A stretch of DNA of 64,000 bases from Rhizopus sp. PT2906 (Eukaryota > Mucoromycota > Mucoromycetes > Mucorales > Rhizopodaceae): positions 62,001 through 126,000 of the forward strand of contig JAMYHX010000039.1 of the NCBI GenBank assembly GCA_025529335.1, given 5' to 3'. The translations under genes and the position numbers were made by a program. A model generated the notes under the pieces. The model made no database searches. It saw only the letters and a list, made by a program, of their open reading frames with translations, and was not told where the DNA came from. Below are positions 22,640 to 32,086 of the stretch, piece after piece (the stretch's first letter is position 1; each line of letters starts with the position of its first letter).

Positions 22640-23842
22640 TAGTCTTTAAGAATAACAAATTAAGATCATTTAGTAATCATCCAGATCATTGTCATAAGCT
22701 AGGCACCGCAGCTTTAACCATAACCGTAACAGAACGAATCAAATCGTACCTGGATTTAACCCACATCAAAAAGTACGTACGTGTGCTTACATGCCTTTTC
22801 TTTTGGTCTAAACAAATGTTGTCATTGTAGAAATGTGGTCACTACTGATGGTTATGCTGTATCCTTCATGTTTAAGAAAATCGTCTCCATCCAAGATGAA
22901 CCTAGAAGAGAACTAAAGACACCCAAGGATTTTGCTGATATCGTTGACGATGCTGAAATTTGGGCTGTTGATCCTGGTATATCAGCCATCTTTACTGCAG
23001 TGGACTCTACAGAACATGAACGTGCCTGCACAACAATATTGGAAGAATACTATCATTTGTGTGGTTACAATCTTGCTACAAGGAGACGAAAAGAACACCA
23101 AGAGTGTCATTTAGACGAATTTAAGTATATTAGTGAATTACCTACTTTAAAAACTGCAAACTTGACCTCATTTTTACTAGCTGCATCTACACGTCTACAA
23201 AGCTACCAAAGAATCCATAACTACTACTGTCAAGATAAATGGTATGTCGCTCTCTTACATGGTGTACATTTTAATAACACTGAGTATGGAACAGGTCTCA
23301 AAAGCTAAAGTTCAAAACGTATATCAACAAGCAAAAAAGAACTCAAGAAATTGTTAAAAGACTCTTTGACAACAGCAAAAAGTATGGCAAAACAAGCACG
23401 GTTGGCGCTAAAAATCAAAACCCAAACAAAAGCAAACATGTACCTCTACCCCCTGCTGACCTCCCTTCCTCTTCTCAACGGAAGCGAATCATTGCGTTTG
23501 GAGATGGTTCTTTTTGTTCAAGTATGAAAGGAAAACGAACTGCACCTACAAAAAGAATTACTGAAGAAATCAAACGAAAATGCAAACAATCCAACGGGGG
23601 AGAGCGAATTTGTTTCGGTTGACGAGTACTTAACGAGTCAGATATGTAACAAGTGCAAATCCAAACAGTTAAATAACATCTCAATTACTGGATCAAAGCG
23701 AAGAGTACACTCTGTCCTCAAGTGTAAATCTTGTGGTACGGTTTGGAATCGCGATGTGAACAGTGCATTAAATATATATGATATCTTTGCTTACAAATCA
23801 AAACACGACAATGAAAGTCCTCCCCCTTCAAAAGACCATTAA
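22640..23842 (+). pseudogene. Fanzor (eukaryotic TnpB-like RNA-guided nuclease) relic, copy 1
   Basis: Fanzors are eukaryotic homologues of transposon-encoded TnpB. Seen in order: an exon up to DLTHIK joined by a 58-bp GT..AG intron (22773-22830) to NVVTTDGYAVSFMFKK; RuvC-I region WAVDPGISAIF (Asp at 22970); RuvC-II region KRIIAFGDGSFCSSMKG; zinc ribbon VDEYLTSQICNKC followed by LKCKSCGTVWNRDVNSALNI (RuvC-III Asp). The frame is broken twice. Near 23285-23295 the reading must shift to continue as WNRSQKLKFKTYINKQ, and at a G5 run (23596-23600) it must shift again before VSVDEYLTS. The N-terminal 200 or so residues expected of the family are absent or unrecognisable. Key catalytic Asp residues and all four zinc Cys are still present. 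Confidence 0.8.
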
Positions 23843-24583
23843 AAGATTAACGATGCTCCCTGGATTTAATGCGCTGTCTATAACGGCAGTGCATCCCTTA
23901 ACGCCTCGGTAAGTATAAAATGAATAGGACGTTATTCTTTATTCATTAGTCTTCTAGTTACCTTTTGAACTGACTTTGCTCTTGAATATAATCGTCTTAC
24001 CTATGATAATCTGAAGCCAATGAAGGCAAACCTTTCTACTATGATGATAAGTGCTTAAGTTTACGATCTTTTAAACGCGAAAGGGTCGCTTTTTATCCTT
24101 TCGTTTGAATATTTGACATGATATATTGACATTTACATCTCACAGACAAAGTGTACCACATGCTTTAGAGACAAGCACACTATGATTTCTGACAAGACAA
24201 AGTACCTCGAGGATCTCTCATCGAATTGTTTTTATGCGTTATCAAAATGATTTTTTCCTCACAAGTACTTCCATTGTAGCATTTATACTATTTTGAGACA
24301 TGTTTTAAAACAAGATAAAGGGCTCAACAAACTTTAGATCTGTTGTCTTAAATTGAGAGCTCACAAGTACCAAATAAATCTCTATTACTATTCTTTTTAA
24401 TTCATGAGAATGCGTCTAATTTAATTGGATTGGTGTGACTTTGCTTGACAGATAGAACGAGAAGAGACGAGCGAGAGAGACAAAGCTAGTGTTTTTTGCA
24501 TAAGAACCTTCTATTTCTTTCTTTTCTTTTTTTTTTTCCTTTCTTTCTTGCCCAAGTGAATAGTTTATATAGAAATAATAATT
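23843..24583. other. Intergenic region between Fanzor relic 1 and GID7
   Basis: About 740 bp with no convincing coding sequence. A T-rich pyrimidine tract (about 24507-24548) directly precedes the GID7 start and is likely part of its promoter or leader. Confidence 0.5.
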
Positions 24584-26547
24584 ATGCAGATTACAAAAGC
24601 CAATTCCCCCAAAGCAACCAACACAGCTAAAAACATCACAAAGCCAGCCAATCTATCCAACATAAAGAAAGAAGAGTTAGTTAGGCTCATGATGCAGTCT
24701 TTGATAGATCTTGGTTATCAGTAAGAAATACAAAAACCTTATTATTTCTTTTGCTCATTTTAGTTCAGAAATACAGCGACTTGCTTACAAGCAGAATCTG
24801 GCATCTCTTTGGAATCTGATATTGTATCTCACTTTCGCTCAAGTATTCTCAATGGCGACTGGTTTCTCGCCGAGACGTTATTAAGTGATATGCCCTTTGT
24901 GAATCATAATCCAAACGTGATAGCCAAAGTGCAGTTCTTGATTCGGCAGCAAAAGTTCCTCGAGCTACTCGAGCAAAATGAGACAATGAAAGCTCTTTAT
25001 GTACTAAGAAATGAAATAACGCCCTTGGGAGAAAATACAGATCGACTTCATCAGCTATCCAGTCTTGTCTTGTGCTCATCAATAGAGGATGTCATGGCTC
25101 AAGCACAGTGGGATGGAACAAAGGGAAGTTCAAGGGAACAATTGTTGATTGAATTGCAAGGTAAAATACACACAAGTCATTTGAAAAGACCGTGTTGCTT
25201 ATTTGCTTTGTCAGATTATATTGACTCTTCGGCAATGATACCAAAACACAGATTGTTGAGTTTAATCAACCAAGCGATCGAATGGCAAAAGCGACAGTGT
25301 CTTTATCACAATCCAAGAAGAGATATGGACTTTTCTCTGTTTTCAGATCACGTTTGCGATAGGTAAATACAAGATAAAAAGAAGAAAAATATATAGATCA
25401 GACAATAGTGATTCATAACAAACAACAGAGACGTCTTTCCGTCCCATATGATCAAAGTACTACATGGACATATAGATGAAATATGGCACGTCGCTTATTC
25501 AAATAATGGAAAATATCTTGCCTCCGTTTCAAAAGACAAATCATGCATTATATGGGATATGGAGGTAATATAAAGAGGTTTTGTTTTCAAATGCTCAATA
25601 CTAAAAGAGAGGAACCAGCTATTGGAACAGATGCAATCTTTTAGAAGCGAAGTAAGCGGATCTTACTGCGCTTGGTCTCCGGATGATTCAAAATTACTCG
25701 TCTGCGGTACAGATAATGCAGTCAGACTATGGGATCCCCTGAATGGTGTCTTGCTACATACATTCACTCAGCATAAAGATCAAGTGACAAGTGCTGTATG
25801 GCTTCCAGATAACGAACACTTTATCACAGGTGCATGTGAAAAAGTGATGTGTCTTTGGGTAAGGGTTTTTTTAATGCTTTTTTTTTAATCATGTTGCTTA
25901 TTATTCCATAGAATGTGGATAATGGTTCACCCATTGCGCGATGGCCTGTTCAGCGTACGACAGACATGAAGATCACCAAAGACGGCAAGAAGTTGGTGAC
26001 GATCGGATTAGATAAATGTATCACCACATATGATGTCGATGGTCTAAGGATCACTGAAGTTGCCAAGATCACAGAAGAAGGAACTATCACGTCACTTTCA
26101 ATCACAAAAGATGGTAAATTTGCACTTGTCAATATTCAAGATGTGCAAGAAATACATTTATGGGACTTGGACGCACAGAGATTGGTTCATACATATACTG
26201 GGCAAAGACAGAATGAATATATCATTCGATCTACAATAGGCGGAACAGATGAATCACTTATTTTAAGCGGCAGTGAAGGTAAGTCAAAACAAAAGAAAGA
26301 AAGGGGAAAGAAATTGACACATTTTTATAGATAATCGTGTCTATATTTGGAGTCGTGATCATGAAACATTATTGGAAGCATTGGAAGGACATGACAATAC
26401 GGTAAATTGTATTAGCTGGCGTCCGACTGAACCAATGCAGTATGTATCTGCAGGAGATGATCATACAATCCGAGTGTAAGTTATCTAACAGGTTCTCCTT
26501 TCTTTTTTTTTTAACTTTTTTATAGTTGGGGAGCAAAGAGGGTCTAA
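24584..26547 (+). CDS. GID7 / WDR26-type subunit of the GID/CTLH ubiquitin ligase
   Basis: Gid7/WDR26 is a scaffold of the GID (CTLH) E3 ligase. The start exon is MQITKANSPKATNTAKNI and leads to a LisH helix (EELVRLMMQSLIDLGYQ) and a CTLH domain with FRSSILNGDWFLAETLLSDM, VQFLIRQQKFLELLEQNETM and ALYVLRNEITPLGEN. Then PKHRLLSLINQAIEWQKRQC and a WD40 propeller: HGHIDEIWHVAYSNNGKYLA, SYCAWSPDDSKLLVCGTDN, VTSAVWLPDNEHFITGACEK, ending in GHDNTVNCISWRPT and VWGAKRV. Roughly seven short introns. This intact gene separates two zones of decayed mobile sequence. Confidence 0.93.
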
Positions 26548-26830
26548 TGTATTTTTTTTTTGTCTGAAATAAAAACTATTCTGGCTGAGCGCATTATTTA
26601 TTACAGAAATTCAATGAAATATATTACATTTTATATACTTGAAGTTGACAACATTTCACTAAAGGGAGTGTCTGAGTCGTTCTTCTCCTTTTGTTATTGC
26701 ACTCACTCATATCACCCCAACATTTTTTGATTGGATAAGCTAATAAGACGTTAGTATTTTCTTTTCGAATCAAAATAGAATAAAATACTTACAGGTGCAA
26801 AGGGCCAAACTAGTGACTTGATAGTGCTGG

Positions 26831-28626
26831 TTAAAGCACCCTACTAAATGCAGCATGTGTTGATCTAATATCACAGTTGCTGTTAACATAATCTGTAAGA
26901 ATCGATTGAATATTCAATGCTGCGTTGATGTCTCGGTTCCAGACCTATCATTGGATGGAGTTGACAATATTAAAATAGAATAAATCAATACCTAACTAGT
27001 TGTAACTAAGCAAAGTAACTTACCAAGATTCCACCATGAGCATTACCAGCTGAACACTGTGTGCAAAGTTTCAACGGGTATACAATGGGGTCATAGCCTA
27101 TTTTGTAAATGTTTAGGTAATGACATAAGCTTGAAGCGTTCAAAGTTTGGCAGATATACCTGTTTGCGTTTTATTGAGACAGAGACTGGATCGAGTAATA
27201 ATATTATTGCGATCATCTATACACCGTTTAACACGATGTTTCTCTAAATGCAGTCTAATCATCTTTTTTCTAGGAATTAAATCGAAGTCAATATCTTGTA
27301 CAGCTATGAATATTAATAATATTTGCATACCTATGATTGCAGTCAAATCCTCTTTCAGGCACAACAATATTCTGTAAATCGTTTTTGCAATGGCTGCCAA
27401 CTCTTGACGTCCTGTATTTATCAACTAATATTACTATCCCTTTTTTTTTTTTTTTTTTTTGATAAATGTCTGCGTAACTTCTATTGTCTGTCTTAGACGT
27501 AATTGCATATTTTTGTAAATTCATTTTACCTTGGAGGGTGTAGGAGTAAATGAACGCATAGAGCTTGGAAGAGTTGCATCGCCATATGCAAAAATGACTC
27601 TCTTATCGTGTTGACCTTTAAAAGTAAGGAAGTAACTTAGTATAATGTCTCTTTTGTATAAACTTTTAATCTGAAATATATACCCGTATAATTCATGGGC
27701 AACAGGAAGAAGAGGCGTCGGACATTCAAAGGTTGGGGATCTGTGTATAATAATGCTATTTGTTGCATGATTTGTTGAAAATAAAGAAATTATGGTAAGC
27801 TATCATTGATCGAAAAACATTTGCGCTTTCTAGCTTATTTACCAATACTAAACACATTTATAGGTGTCCAAGTTTGTTTTTTATATTCCAAGAAGAATCC
27901 CTTGAAAACTACAAAGATGTTTCTTCTAATATTTCTAGTCAAATGAAGCCCGACGTCTTTATGATATAATATTCACGAGTTGTACGCAATTTAAATGTTT
28001 ATTCATGCTTATTTGTAACAGCACTTGTAGTATATGAGGTCGCTAGATGACCATGGAGTGCATCGATTTCAGGTATATCATATAGATATTGACCTATGGA
28101 GCATAATGAACGAATGTGAATACAAATTAAGCGTGTTCCATATATTACCATTGTTTGGATTTTTTCGACAGATGTCAAAAATGTTAAAACAGTTTTGTAT
28201 ACATTGAATGAAGCTCTATAAAAAAAAAACGCACATTCAGCCAATTCTGTTAATAATGTTATAACGGAAAATCTATAGACTAAACGTTACAGCACGGCGG
28301 ACACTCCCTTCACTACGGACGACAGCGCAGTAACAATGACTCCAAAATCTCTCTGACATTACATCTGGATATGTTGTATCGTCTCGAAACCAATTTTCTA
28401 CCCAGAAATATACATAGTACAACGCTAGATTCATGGCATCCCGTGTTAGAATAGAGTATTCTTCTGCAATTTTACGGACCACTTGCTATTATGGAGAGAT
28501 TATTATATACTTTTTATGAAATATAAAGAAGATGTTGATACTTACTCGATATTGTTTATAGTGTTGGTTTAATAGCGAGCTTAATTTGCATTTTCTGATG
28601 ATTTGTCGCTGCACATCACCAGCCAT
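26831..28626 (-). pseudogene. Fanzor (eukaryotic TnpB-like) relic, copy 2, internally deleted
   Basis: On the minus strand the order is MAGDVQRQIIRKCKLSSLLN, a spliced exon with EEYSILTRDAMNLALYYVYF, then HLATSYTTSAVTNKHE ending in a stop, later DPQPLNVRRLFFLLPMNYTG, then GQHDKRVIFAYGDATLPSSM (RuvC-II region), LVDKYRTSRVGSHCKNDLQN (zinc ribbon), PLKLCTQC, and VWNRDINAALNIQSIL (RuvC-III) ending at 26831. Disabling changes are: the whole RuvC-I part (an Asp-Pro-Gly block in copy 1) is missing between the LLP and AYGD segments; a stop after NKHE; a one-base frame change near 27525 before MNLQKYAIT; and Gly in place of the first zinc Cys (TSRVG where copy 1 has TSQIC). It belongs to a different subfamily from copy 1. 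Confidence 0.75.
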
Positions 28627-29258
28627 TTTTATAAGTTGACTTCTACTATTGAATTACTTGTTGAATAAAACTTTAAGCTTAAAAAAAGAAATAAAAGGGA
28701 AAGAATATAATAATTCATTTGTGCAGACATTGGCTTTTATATATTCTTTGTTCTCTTCCTTTCTCATTTCTTTGTTCTTTTTTAAGGAGCTAACTATACT
28801 TTATAGTGACGCAGCAAAATGTTGTACTACTGACAATTTCTTTGTTCAAAAGAAGAAGGGTAATTAAACGCAGTATAGTTTATTCTGCAGGTAGTTTGTA
28901 TATAAAAAGAGAACGTAAAGTAATTACAGTAGCAATTTCCTATAAAGCGTTTCTAAAAACATATACTCAAGAGTAGGTATTCTTAAGCTTATTATCTTTT
29001 CTTGATTCAAGGGAGTGCACACCATGATATCAATGACTTCATCCAATCCCATGGCGATATAATTACCTCTTGGAACAACACGGCAGACACTCAAACAGAA
29101 ATTGAACAGGATCTCTTCTCCAGTTCAACAAAGTCAAGCATAGGAAACGCATCACATATATTTTCAGAAAAATACTACGTTTGTAAGGAACAAGAGAAAA
29201 ACAGGGGCTAAAAGAAGACCGGAGAAAAACCTAATCTAGAAATAGAAGAGATCTTCAG

Positions 29259-29311
<53 letters not shown>

Positions 29312-29627
29312 CAGATACAGCACTATTTCTATTGCCACAGCATCTTAGAAGGGAGTCAAATTTTCCATGCTGAGGAGAATGATCATGAAAGCGTGAGTGG
29401 AAACGTTAAGCAATGGCTTTAAATATGTTTTTTCAAAGCTGTAAGCGACTGTTATGAAAGACAGCCAGCTTAAATCTTGTGAGACTGTATGTATCTACCA
29501 AGATATAAAAAGTTTAAAATACAGCATACTATACGTCTTATTCGTAATATGCTTATTTATACAGTCTATCATAGTAATCTCTGCTTATGTACCTCAAATG
29601 GCTGAATGTGTTGAAGAACAAGCAGCT
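28627..29627. other. Spacer in relic zone, no recognised gene
   Basis: About 1 kb. A 69-codon plus-strand frame at 29002-29211 (starting MIQGSAHHDINDFIQ) has a plausible composition but no recognised motif and no continuation. The rest is AT-rich with multiple stops. Confidence 0.5.
29259..29306 (+). repeat. 48-nt uninterrupted poly(A) tract
   Basis: The longest homopolymer in the window by far (the next A-run, near 55200, is about 25 nt). It lies in the relic zone between Fanzor relic 2 and the FAR1-like relic. It could be the tail of a retroposed copy, but I see neither a recognisable gene just upstream nor a clear target-site duplication. Confidence 0.9.
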
Positions 29628-30170
29628 TCAGGAAAAAAGATCTCTTATCCTTTCATTAAAATGGCGTTGAATTGCAGCTCTTATATCTCTTCTACCATAG
29701 TCTTCACGTAACTTTTGCAATATAGCTTCCTTTGTATTATTGGATAAAGGCAAAAAAGGGATATCATCAAGGCTTCCGATAAGATGATTATGCTTACTAT
29801 AAAGCTTAATGGTGTCCTGATTAGGTGTTATGAAATAACAGGTGACAATAGCATAGCATCTGCAATTGATCTTCTTGCTTGGTTTCTGAATTGGCCGGTT
29901 TTTAGATGGTTCGTCTTCTGTTTGTACACCAATACGACTCTTATAGACTTCAGATCTATGGCATATGTACTTAATTTTCCAAATGATGCTTCCTCTTGTT
30001 ACGCGTTTTGGCATAGAGTTGACCTTCTTCGTTTAAAGTAGACATATCACCATTCGTCTTGTTCTTATAAATCCAACATACTGGATAATAGGCAGGTGAA
30101 TTTTCAATGATATTTTTCCAAGAGTCAATATCATCAGTAGTTTCCCTAGGAAAGGGGTGTGTATTGTTCT
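29628..30170 (-). pseudogene. FAR1/MULE-type zinc-finger transposase fragment (relic)
   Basis: On the minus strand, DDIDSWKNIIENSPAYYPVC runs to NEEGQLYAKTRN, then a frame change is needed (near 30010) to continue as IIWKIKYICHRSEVYKSR. It proceeds through KKINCRCYAIVTCYF and TIKLYSKHNHLIG, ending RRDIRAAIQRHFNERIRDLF. The spacing W...Y-x-C-H...C-x-x...H-x-H is that of the FAR1/WRKY-GCM1 zinc finger found at the N-terminus of Mutator-like (MULE) transposases. The DDE catalytic domain is absent. It is a truncated and frameshifted relic. An alternative is a domesticated FAR1-like factor, but the break argues against that. Confidence 0.6.
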
Positions 30171-30424
30171 AAAAATAAGCTCTTAGACACGATTATTATT
30201 CTTTAATAAAAGGGGAACAAGTGGAAAGAGAATTAATGATCACAACATCAAAGAATAAAAGAATTTAAAGTTCAGAAAGAGGGCAAATAAGGGCATGCTT
30301 TTGTTATTGACTGCGTCATCAGAATTGACTTTTTCGGAGATTCAATGAAGGACTAGCTTTTCTTGCTTTTCAACATTTTTTTTTCTTACTCTTACTCCAC
30401 TATAACAAAAAAATAGCATTAAAG

Positions 30425-30924
30425 ATGTCGTCCAAAGTTCAAAAGATTATGGTTCAACCCATTGTAAATATTATCAATAACGTCAAAGATAAACAAAATT
30501 AACTTTATTCATTAGAACCTTATTTTTAGATACCTGCAAAATGTGAGTCAATGAGGGGGTCAACGTAATACTTTTTAGCAATGTCATATTTACACAATAT
30601 ATCCTTTGAACATTTATATAGAAATCAAGAGTACAGATTTGGCTATTTGAAAAGACTGATTTGAGAATTGAAGGACAAATTATTGTAAATAGAGGAATAT
30701 ACAATATTTGAATATAGATTGACGCGTGAATAACATTTTAGGGGTTTGATGAATTCATGAATTTGGTACTTGAAGCTGCTGAAGAAGTTGACGTAAAGAA
30801 CCAAACTAGAGTCAAGATTGGTAATATATAAAGAGAGAAAGCTTTAAGAAAGAGTTTACTAATATATTATCTAGGACGCATCTTACTAAAGGGAGACAAC
30901 ATTACACTGATACAAGCAGCCTAA
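30425..30924 (+). CDS. Small nuclear ribonucleoprotein E (SmE)
   Basis: SmE is one of seven Sm core proteins that ring spliceosomal snRNAs. Five exons give 85 aa: 30425-30463 (MSSKVQKIMVQPI), 30516-30542 (NLIFRYLQN), 30622-30684 (KSRVQIWLFEKTDLRIEGQI), 30742-30820 (GFDEFMNLVLEAAEEV) and 30875-30924 (RILLKGDNITLIQAA). All junctions are GT..AG and keep the frame. Sm1 and Sm2 motifs are both present. One exon is only 27 nt. The gene is invisible as a long open frame because four introns interrupt 258 coding bases. Identity is very clear. Confidence 0.95.
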
Positions 30925-31295
30925 CAAAAAGATGTATTAGCGCCACTCTCGGGACGCACACACACACAAAAACCCACACACATATATAATTGAGATGTAT
31001 ACAATAAAACGGCTTTTTTTTTGCATAAATCATCAAGAGGGAGGGGGAAAGCGACCATATGCTTGGTTAACTTTTTTGTCATTTTGACATGATTTTTCCT
31101 TTTTTTTCTTGGGTACCAAGTTACACACTATGCTTCACATTGTCAAATAAACAAAAGAGAGATTTTTGGCTTTAAAAGAAAAAAAAAAGGTATAATATAT
31201 TAATGTTTTATATAAAAAAAATTAGATATACTCTGAGGGCAGTGTGTATGTTTAGAATATAAAATTTTTAAAAAGATCACACTTTAACAACTCCT
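30925..31295. other. Intergenic region after SmE
   Basis: About 370 bp between convergent genes, with a (CA)n patch at about 30956-30983 and several A/T homopolymers. No gene seen. Confidence 0.5.
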
Positions 31296-32086
31296 TTAAA
31301 AGAGAGCGGCAGCAACAGCACCAGCAGCGGCAATAGCACCCATGGCAGCGACGTTCTTGTTGGCGCTGGAAGGAGTCTTGGCGGGAGTAGAAGAGGCAGC
31401 AGCGCTAGAACCAGCAGGAGCAGAGCTACCAGCAGCAGAGGAAGCAGCAGCAGGCTTGGAAGCAGCGGGAGCAGAGCTGGCAGCAGCAGGTGCAGAGGAA
31501 GCAGGAGCGCTAGAAGAGGCACCAGAAGAAGGCTTACCAGAAGCAGAGGCAGCAGGTGCAGAAGAGGCAGCACCAGTAGAGTTGCCAGCGGAGGCACCTA
31601 ATGAACATGTAAATATAAAATGTTAATTTCTCGTTATTCCTATCTTACCAGCAGCCTTAATGGTGAAGAAAGGAGTGTAGGTGACATCGGGGCTCTTGCC
31701 AAAGCTCAAGGCGTCTATGGTCAACAAGATAAAATTAGGCTCGAATTTTTTTTTTTTAATTTTTTTTCTCGGATTTCCTTTCACTTACAGTCAGTACCAG
31801 CAGGGAGGTCGGCAGGGATGTTCCAGTTGTAAGTACCGGGAGCAGTGGGGACGTTGTCAGCAACATGACCATTGACGACAGGAACAAGAGCATTAGGATC
31901 ACCATGAACAAGGTCGATAGAAGAGATGGTGTCGTGGCCAGGGTTAGTAGTCCATGTGATGACAGTAGTTGTACCAGCAGTAAGGACTTGGTCCTTGGTA
32001 GGAGCATGGGGAGTGATGGGAGCAGTGGTTTGAGCAGAGACTACAGCAATAGCAAGAGCAGCAATGGCAGCAACAATGGACTTCAT
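31296..32086 (-). CDS. Secreted Ser/Ala-rich cell-wall protein, probable GPI anchor (Kre9/Knh1-like N domain)
   Basis: Starts with a signal peptide (MKSIVAAIAALAIAVVSAQ). The N-terminal domain (VLTAGTTTVITWTTNPGHD, then YNWNIPADLPAGTD and YALSFGKSPDVTYTPFFTI) has the beta-sandwich pattern of the Ser-Thr-rich GPI-anchored / Kre9-Knh1 family. It is followed by a Ser/Ala/Pro-rich low-complexity tail of about 70 aa and a C-terminal hydrophobic segment (VAAMGAIAAAGAVAAALF) that fits GPI attachment. Two introns, about 31598-31649 and 31711-31790. Coding bases here are visibly more GC-rich than in neighbours, as expected of a highly expressed wall protein. Confidence 0.85.

Noticed and set aside
29002..29211. 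69-codon plus-strand frame in the relic zone
   Set aside because: Composition is plausible, but no family is recognised and no spliced continuation crosses the poly(A) tract, so it is not called as a gene.
29454..29711. Hydrophobic plus-strand frame resembling a membrane protein
   Set aside because: It overlaps the end of the FAR1-like relic on the other strand, which has better motif support; AT-rich sequence readily gives Ile/Leu runs.
22640..30170. An intact, active RNA-guided nuclease system
   Set aside because: Both Fanzor copies carry stops, frame changes or deletions, and no matching guide-RNA end or transposon termini could be identified by eye.
31342..31626. Ala/Glu-rich plus-strand frame opposite the wall-protein gene
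   Set aside because: It is the antisense reading of the Ser/Ala-rich tail of the 31296-32086 gene, which has a signal peptide and spliced structure.
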